Under the pieces are notes generated by a model, which did no database searches, was not told the origin of the DNA, and saw only the letters and a list, made by a program, of their open reading frames with translations. Both the position numbers and the translations under genes were made by a program. Source: Trachelipus rathkii (lineage: Eukaryota > Arthropoda > Malacostraca > Isopoda > Trachelipodidae). Taken from it: DNA of 12,500 bases. Numbering within the stretch: the stretch's first letter is position 1; every line of letters starts with the position of its first letter. The stretch is from positions 17,501 to 30,000 of the forward strand of contig JABUQX010032557.1 of the NCBI GenBank assembly GCA_015478945.1, given 5' to 3'. Shown here piece after piece: positions 8,538-12,500 of the stretch.

Positions 8538-9506
8538 TTGGACTTAATAAATCTCTATGAACTTGATTCCTTCTCTGGTCATCCTGTTCATAATTATATA
8601 TAAGGTACAGTAAACAAAGTGGCAGATTGGAGAAAAAATGAAAGTGATTAAAGTTGAAGCCCTGAAAGAGGAATGGAAGAGAGAGGAGTATGTGGAGAAA
8701 ATAAAGGAAAAGTTGACGAATGTGGAGGAAACAAACATGAATTTGCAGTAAATTATTAGTGAAACCACGGAAGAAACGTTGGGTGCGAAGTGGTATGGAG
8801 GAACGAGGAAGAAACACATATGTGGTGGAATAGAAGAATGTGAAGAGGAGTGCGGTAAAAGAAAAAGATATGAGAAGGTGGGTTGAAGGGAGAAAGAAAG
8901 AGAGAGCTGAATATGTGATAGAGAATAGACGCAGAGAATAGTGAAGAGGAAGGAAAAGGTTGTGTAAGAAAGAATGGCAGAAGAATTGGGAGAGGATGCA
9001 GAGGAGGAAGAAGAAGATTTTCAAGCTGCCAAAACATAAAAATCAAAAGAAGCTTTATAGTATCAAAATAAAGAAGGGGAGGTATACGCACAGGAGAGGA
9101 AAATGAGAGGTGGAACTGAATATTTTGGTGACCTCTAAATGTGAAGGGGAGGAATGTGAAGAGGAGAATATGTGGGAGAGGAGATGGAAGGGTGAATCGA
9201 TAACGATGGGAGAATTATGAGGAGGTTTTGTTCAAAATGAAGAAAGGGAAGCGTGGGCGAAGATGGATTGGCGGATGAATTGATAAGGGAAGGAGGAGAA
9301 GAATTGAAAGAAGAAAATAGTGGAACTTTTTAATAAATTTTGGATTAGGAGGGTGTAGGCTCCCGGTAGATGGGGGAGAATGAGTTGTTTTGCCATTTAT
9401 AAGGGAAAAGTGGATCTAGCAGATTGTGGAAACTATAGGAATAAGCTTTATTGATCATTATAGCGAGTGTACGAAAGGATTTTAGAAGAAGATTAAGAGG
9501 AGTGAT

Positions 9507-9712
9507 AGAGATACAGTTGGGAGAGGAACAACAGGAAAGGCAGGAGTACTTCGGATCAGTTTTTTGTTTTAAGAAATAGTGTTGGAGAAGAAGCTGGATT
9601 TAATAAACAGCCTAATATAGCCTTCTTCGACCTAAGAAAGGCATTTAATCGCTACCCAGAGCGCAGACTTTGGAGGATGTTGGGGATTGGTGTACGGAGT
9701 AGAGAAGACTGA
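9507..9712 (+). pseudogene. RT fingers and motif A segment of LINE 2
   Basis: An open stretch between a TAG (9506-9508) and a TGA (9710-9712). It contains GRSTSDQFFVLRNSVGEEAG, IAFFDLRKAFNRYPERRLW and RMLGIGV. (G)RSTxDQxFxLR followed by xFxDLxKAF is the conserved order around RT motif A, and the catalytic aspartate is kept (9629-9631). The upstream piece LGEEQ lies in another frame, so a frameshift separates them. Low divergence within this block contrasts with the heavily broken flanks. Confidence 0.82.
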
Positions 9713-9780
9713 GGAGAGCAATAAAAAACTTGTATAGCGTTTGTGGAGTGTAAAGTGAGAACTGGAATGTCAAAATGAGA

Positions 9781-10010
9781 AATGGTTTTGAGGTGGGGAC
9801 GGGAGTCAGATAGGTAGTGTCATGTTTCCTTACTCTTTACAGCTTAACTTAGATGTAGTAATCAGAGAGGTTAAAGGAAGATTTCCGAATCTGGAAGGTG
9901 ATCATAAATGGTGTAATGCGGATGATTTTGGCAATGGTTGGAGTTGGGATGAGGGAGTATTGAGAGGAATGGAAAGTTTTTGGACAGAATTTGAAGGAGA
10001 TTGGATTTAG
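9781..10010 (+). pseudogene. RT motif B and catalytic box segment of LINE 2
   Basis: NGFEVGTGVR (9781-9810) shifts frame into QIGSVMFPYSLQLNLDVVIREVKG and then WCNADDFGNG. The usual G-V-R-Q-G-x-x-x-S-P motif B is altered (F-P-Y in place of S-P-L). The YADD catalytic box reads NADD (9915-9926), with both aspartates kept but the tyrosine changed to asparagine. The open frame at 9822-10010 starts at an internal methionine and is part of this dead RT, not a separate gene. Confidence 0.82.
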
Positions 10011-10065
10011 AGATGAATACAGAAAAGACAGTGATAATGAAAGTGGGTAGAGAGGATGAGGGAAA

Positions 10066-10689
10066 GTGGAGATCGTCATTGATGATGAAAGATTGAAAAA
10101 TGTGGATCAGTTTGTTTACCTGGGGCGTATTTACAAGCAAGGGAAGATGTGTACGGGAAGTGGAGGCCAGAGATGGAAAATACGCGGAGAACAATGAGAG
10201 CGTTAATATCAATTATGAAAAGATTTTTCGATGATGGATATAAAGGGAAGAAAATTTAATATTTGATGATACTGGTTCCCACATTGACATATGGAGGCAA
10301 GAAACATGAGCATTACAACAAGAGAGGAAAAAAGGATCGAAGCTGCTGAAGATGAAGGTTGTTGAGACGATAGTGGAAAGATGAGGTGAGATATGAGTTG
10401 AGAAACGAATGATGTGGAGAGAGTTTTGTATGGTGGCTGTGTTGTAACGATAATATTCGGCGAGACTGGAGATGGTGGGGCATATAGTGAAGGATGTGCA
10501 AGGGAGAAGAGTGCGAGTAGGAAGGTGGTGGTGGATAGTGAGGGAGTAGGCCGGAGAAGACGAGGGGAAGATGGAGAAGATTGCGTGGAGAGTCGCCCGG
10601 AGAGACAAGGACTGCCCGCGATGCGCCAGCTGATGGAGGATGGTGTACTTCTGGAAGGACTGCGTGGAATGATGTATGCTCTTCGATGA
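10066..10689 (+). pseudogene. LINE 2 C-terminal segments
   Basis: Scattered in-frame pieces. They are VEIVIDDERLKNVDQFVYLG (10066-10125, stop at 10195-10197), LVPTLTYGGKK (10272-10304), EEKRIEAAE (10322-10348), and a 92-codon open block at 10414-10689 with GRRRRGEDGEDCVESRPERQ and LPAMRQLMEDGVLLEGL. xFxYLG and LxYGxE-like motifs followed by a basic GRPRxRW-type tail match the order after the palm domain in many LINE RTs. Several frameshifts separate the pieces. Confidence 0.75.
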
Positions 10690-10727
10690 ACAGGCGTAGC
10701 TCTCTGAGGGTAAGACGTCAGTAATAA

Positions 10728-10929
10728 CTATATATATAATATATATAATAAATTATTAATATATATTATATATATATCTATATATTATATATATATATTA
10801 TATATTGATATATATGATATATATATATATATATATAATTAATATATATTATTAATAATAAATATATTATATTATAATATATATATATATATTAATATAT
10901 ATATTATATATAAATAATATATTTATATA

Positions 10930-10973
<44 letters not shown>

Positions 10974-11146
10974 ATATATATATATATATTAATATTATAT
11001 ATATATATTATACAATATATATATGTATATATATAAATATATTTAGATATATATATATTATATAATCTATATATATATATATATATATATACTATTATAT
11101 TATAATATATATATATATTTATATTATAATATATATAATATATATT

Positions 11147-11245
<99 letters not shown>

Positions 11246-11267
11246 ATATATATATATATATTATATA

Positions 11268-11316
<49 letters not shown>

Positions 11317-11454
11317 GGCTATATTATATATTATATATATAAATATATTATTATATATATGATATATATATATATATTTATATTATAATTTTATATATAT
11401 TATATACTATAATATATATAGTATATAATATATAGATATATGTAATATATATAT

Positions 11455-11496
<42 letters not shown>

Positions 11497-11755
11497 TATT
11501 ATATTAGTATATTATTATCTATATATAATATATATATATATATATTATATATATATAATATATATATTTATTTTATATATTATATATTATATATATATAT
11601 ATTATATTATATATATATATTATATATATATACTATATATATATAATATATATATATATATCATATTATATATATAATAGATATATACTATATTATATAT
11701 ATATATAAATATATTTATATATATAATTATATATATGATATATATATAATTATAT

Positions 11756-11793
<38 letters not shown>
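10728..11793. repeat. (TA)n array 3, ~1 kb
   Basis: More than one kilobase of TA with frequent phase flips (TATTATA, TATAATA) and rare G or C (TAGGCTATA near 11316, GATATA near 11360). It begins within about 40 bp of the last LINE 2 codon. It should be treated as approximate in length because such arrays assemble poorly. Confidence 0.95.
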
Positions 11794-11796
<3 letters not shown>

Positions 11797-12500
11797 AACA
11801 TAACAGTTTGTCGTAGTTTGAATGTGTCTGCTATACACTTGGTTGCCTGGGAATGCGATATTAAGTCAAAGAAACTAAGGCAAAATAAAATTTGCAAAAT
11901 TGACGATGTCTGAAAATTTCAAACACTTACTACGATTATCCATAATACAGCGGACTGTATACTGTATACTGTATGTTAAAGTCATTTGTATACTTTTATG
12001 ACTTTTTAATTATACAGAAATTTTAAAACTTATTTTCAAATTAGACGTTTTTAAATTCGTGCTCTATTTTGATGAAATTAAACGTGTTGAAGAGTGCCAA
12101 GATATTGAACCTTGACCTTGATATCTTCAAGGCGTTTGCATGGCAAAATGAATAAACACGAAATCCAAACGTATGAAAATAATACCCAAATTGAATATTA
12201 CTTTTATCTGACTTGAAACAATTGTATATAATTTTGTTCTTAAAATTTGTGAAGCGCAATTTTCCTAATCCTTAAACCTTTTTATATTGATTTTATTGAC
12301 AAGTGCAAAATATTATATATTGTTTAGAATCAAAATTCGATATATCGGGTTTTATTTTAAATATCGATATATGTTAATTGTTGATATTAGATATTTTTTG
12401 TACAGATTTTTAAGACTGGGTGAAACGTTTCTGGTGACTGATAAAATAATTGGCAAACATTATTTTGATTGGCTTCCAAGTTCTTAAAAATAATAAATAT
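11794..12500. other. Unique AT-rich region, no gene recognised
   Basis: Complex AT-rich sequence. Open frames of 72 codons (minus, 12041-12259) and 66 codons (plus, 12287-12487) have no recognisable motif and could be chance. Small features are three ACTGTAT units at 11954-11974, two self-complementary words CGATATATCG (12338-12347) and ATATCGATAT (12361-12370), and the nuclear-receptor-like site noted separately. It could be a gene flank or intron, since it is the least repetitive part of the window. Confidence 0.55.
12113..12121 (-). promoter_or_regulatory. FTZ-F1/ERR-like extended half-site
   Basis: TGACCTTGA on the plus strand is TCAAGGTCA on the minus strand, the extended half-site bound by FTZ-F1/ERR-type nuclear receptors. 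Two similar partial words lie beside it (AACCTTGA upstream, TCAAGGCG at 12126-12133). A single 9-bp match is expected by chance at this scale, so the call is weak. Confidence 0.15.

Larger units (their letters stand above)
7905..8595 (+). mobile_element. Hammerhead-bearing repeat, right copy
   Basis: This is the plus-strand partner of the inverted copy at 5985-6590 (49-bp exact match at 8009-8057 plus ordered shared landmarks). In order it has a complex head (TTTTGCTTGTCATCC, CGTTTATCAA), a T-rich middle, a long hexamer array (8229-8387), a complex stretch (CCTAATCCATTTCC), a hammerhead-like ribozyme core (8495-8526), and a 3' segment ending near CTCTGGTCATCCTG. The two arms differ by many substitutions and indels and by array length. 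That suggests two separate insertions rather than one recent inversion. No coding capacity is recognised. A non-autonomous retroelement or part of a Penelope-like element is possible. LINE 2 begins just downstream. Confidence 0.75.
8596..10727 (+). mobile_element. LINE remnant 2 (non-LTR retrotransposon), decayed
   Basis: A plus-strand LINE fragment from a different lineage than LINE 1. It opens with a charged linker (KVEALKEEWKREEYVEKIK, near 8645-8700) and a WWN motif (about 8825) typical of the stretch between endonuclease and RT. AEELGEDAEE (near 8985), NKEGEVYAQE (near 9067) and YKGKVDLADCGNYR (near 9405) follow. RT blocks come next, GRSTSDQFFVLRN to motif A FFDLRKAFN (9623-9649), a motif B relic, and NADD (9915-9926). 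After these are FVYLG (10111-10125), LVPTLTYGG (10272-10298), EEKRIEAAE (10322-10348) and a C-terminal ERQGLPAMRQLMED block (to 10689). The frame shifts repeatedly and carries many stops. No endonuclease domain was seen. A 3' tail of about 40 bp leads straight into (TA)n. Confidence 0.88.

Noticed and set aside
8482..9091. Minus-strand open frames (91-180 codons) over the LINE 2 linker
   Set aside because: They are antisense to the plus-strand LINE 2 peptides and rich in F, S, L and P, as expected from the complement of purine-rich coding DNA.
9849..10608. Minus-strand open frames opposite the LINE 2 RT
   Set aside because: The conserved RT motifs read on the plus strand. The minus frames are shadows with no recognisable domain.
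12041..12487. Two small open frames in the right-hand unique region
   Set aside because: No start context, domain, signal peptide or homology that I can recognise. Their lengths are compatible with chance.

Overview
This is intergenic eukaryotic DNA. It is very AT-rich, has no intact protein-coding gene, and simple-sequence repeats fill roughly 40% of it, mainly (TA)n, (TAA)n, (TTTATA)n and a degenerate CGACTCT satellite. Two decayed non-LTR retrotransposons (LINEs) from different lineages lie between the repeats. The LINE peptides, plus the kilobase-scale TA and TAA arrays, suggest an arthropod, most likely a decapod crustacean such as a penaeid shrimp. That is inference from peptide resemblance and repeat composition. 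It has not been tested by database search.

Layout. 1-120 is a unique flank. 121-718 is a CGACTCT-type degenerate satellite, ending at a perfect 21-bp palindrome (719-739). 887-1920 is a (TAA)n-type array. 1921-2784 is AT-rich unique sequence with a TG-rich patch and a 31-A run. 2785-3328 is a (TA)n array. 3329-5585 is LINE remnant 1 on the minus strand, with reverse transcriptase (RT) pieces, several stop codons and a frameshift in the catalytic box. 5586-5945 is a second (TA)n array. About 5985-6590 is a repeat copy on the minus strand, and about 7905-8595 is the same repeat on the plus strand. Between the two copies are unique sequence and TTA, ATTATA and ATTAC arrays. 8596-10727 is LINE remnant 2 on the plus strand. 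10728-11793 is a third, roughly 1-kb (TA)n array. 11794-12500 is unique AT-rich sequence with no recognised gene.

The most interesting structure is the inverted pair of diverged repeats, about 600-700 bp each and about 1.3 kb apart. Each copy carries an internal hexanucleotide array and, near its outer end, a hammerhead-ribozyme-like core. The plus-strand core (8495-8526) has CTGATGA, a perfect 5-bp stem II, GAAA, and a short ACGTC segment that would form helix III only between two molecules. The minus-strand core (6045-6075) is the same motif in decayed form. Such motifs are known from Penelope-like elements and retrozymes, so the repeat may be a non-autonomous element of that kind. No protein function links the features. 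The window reads as a graveyard of retroelements embedded in expanding microsatellites.
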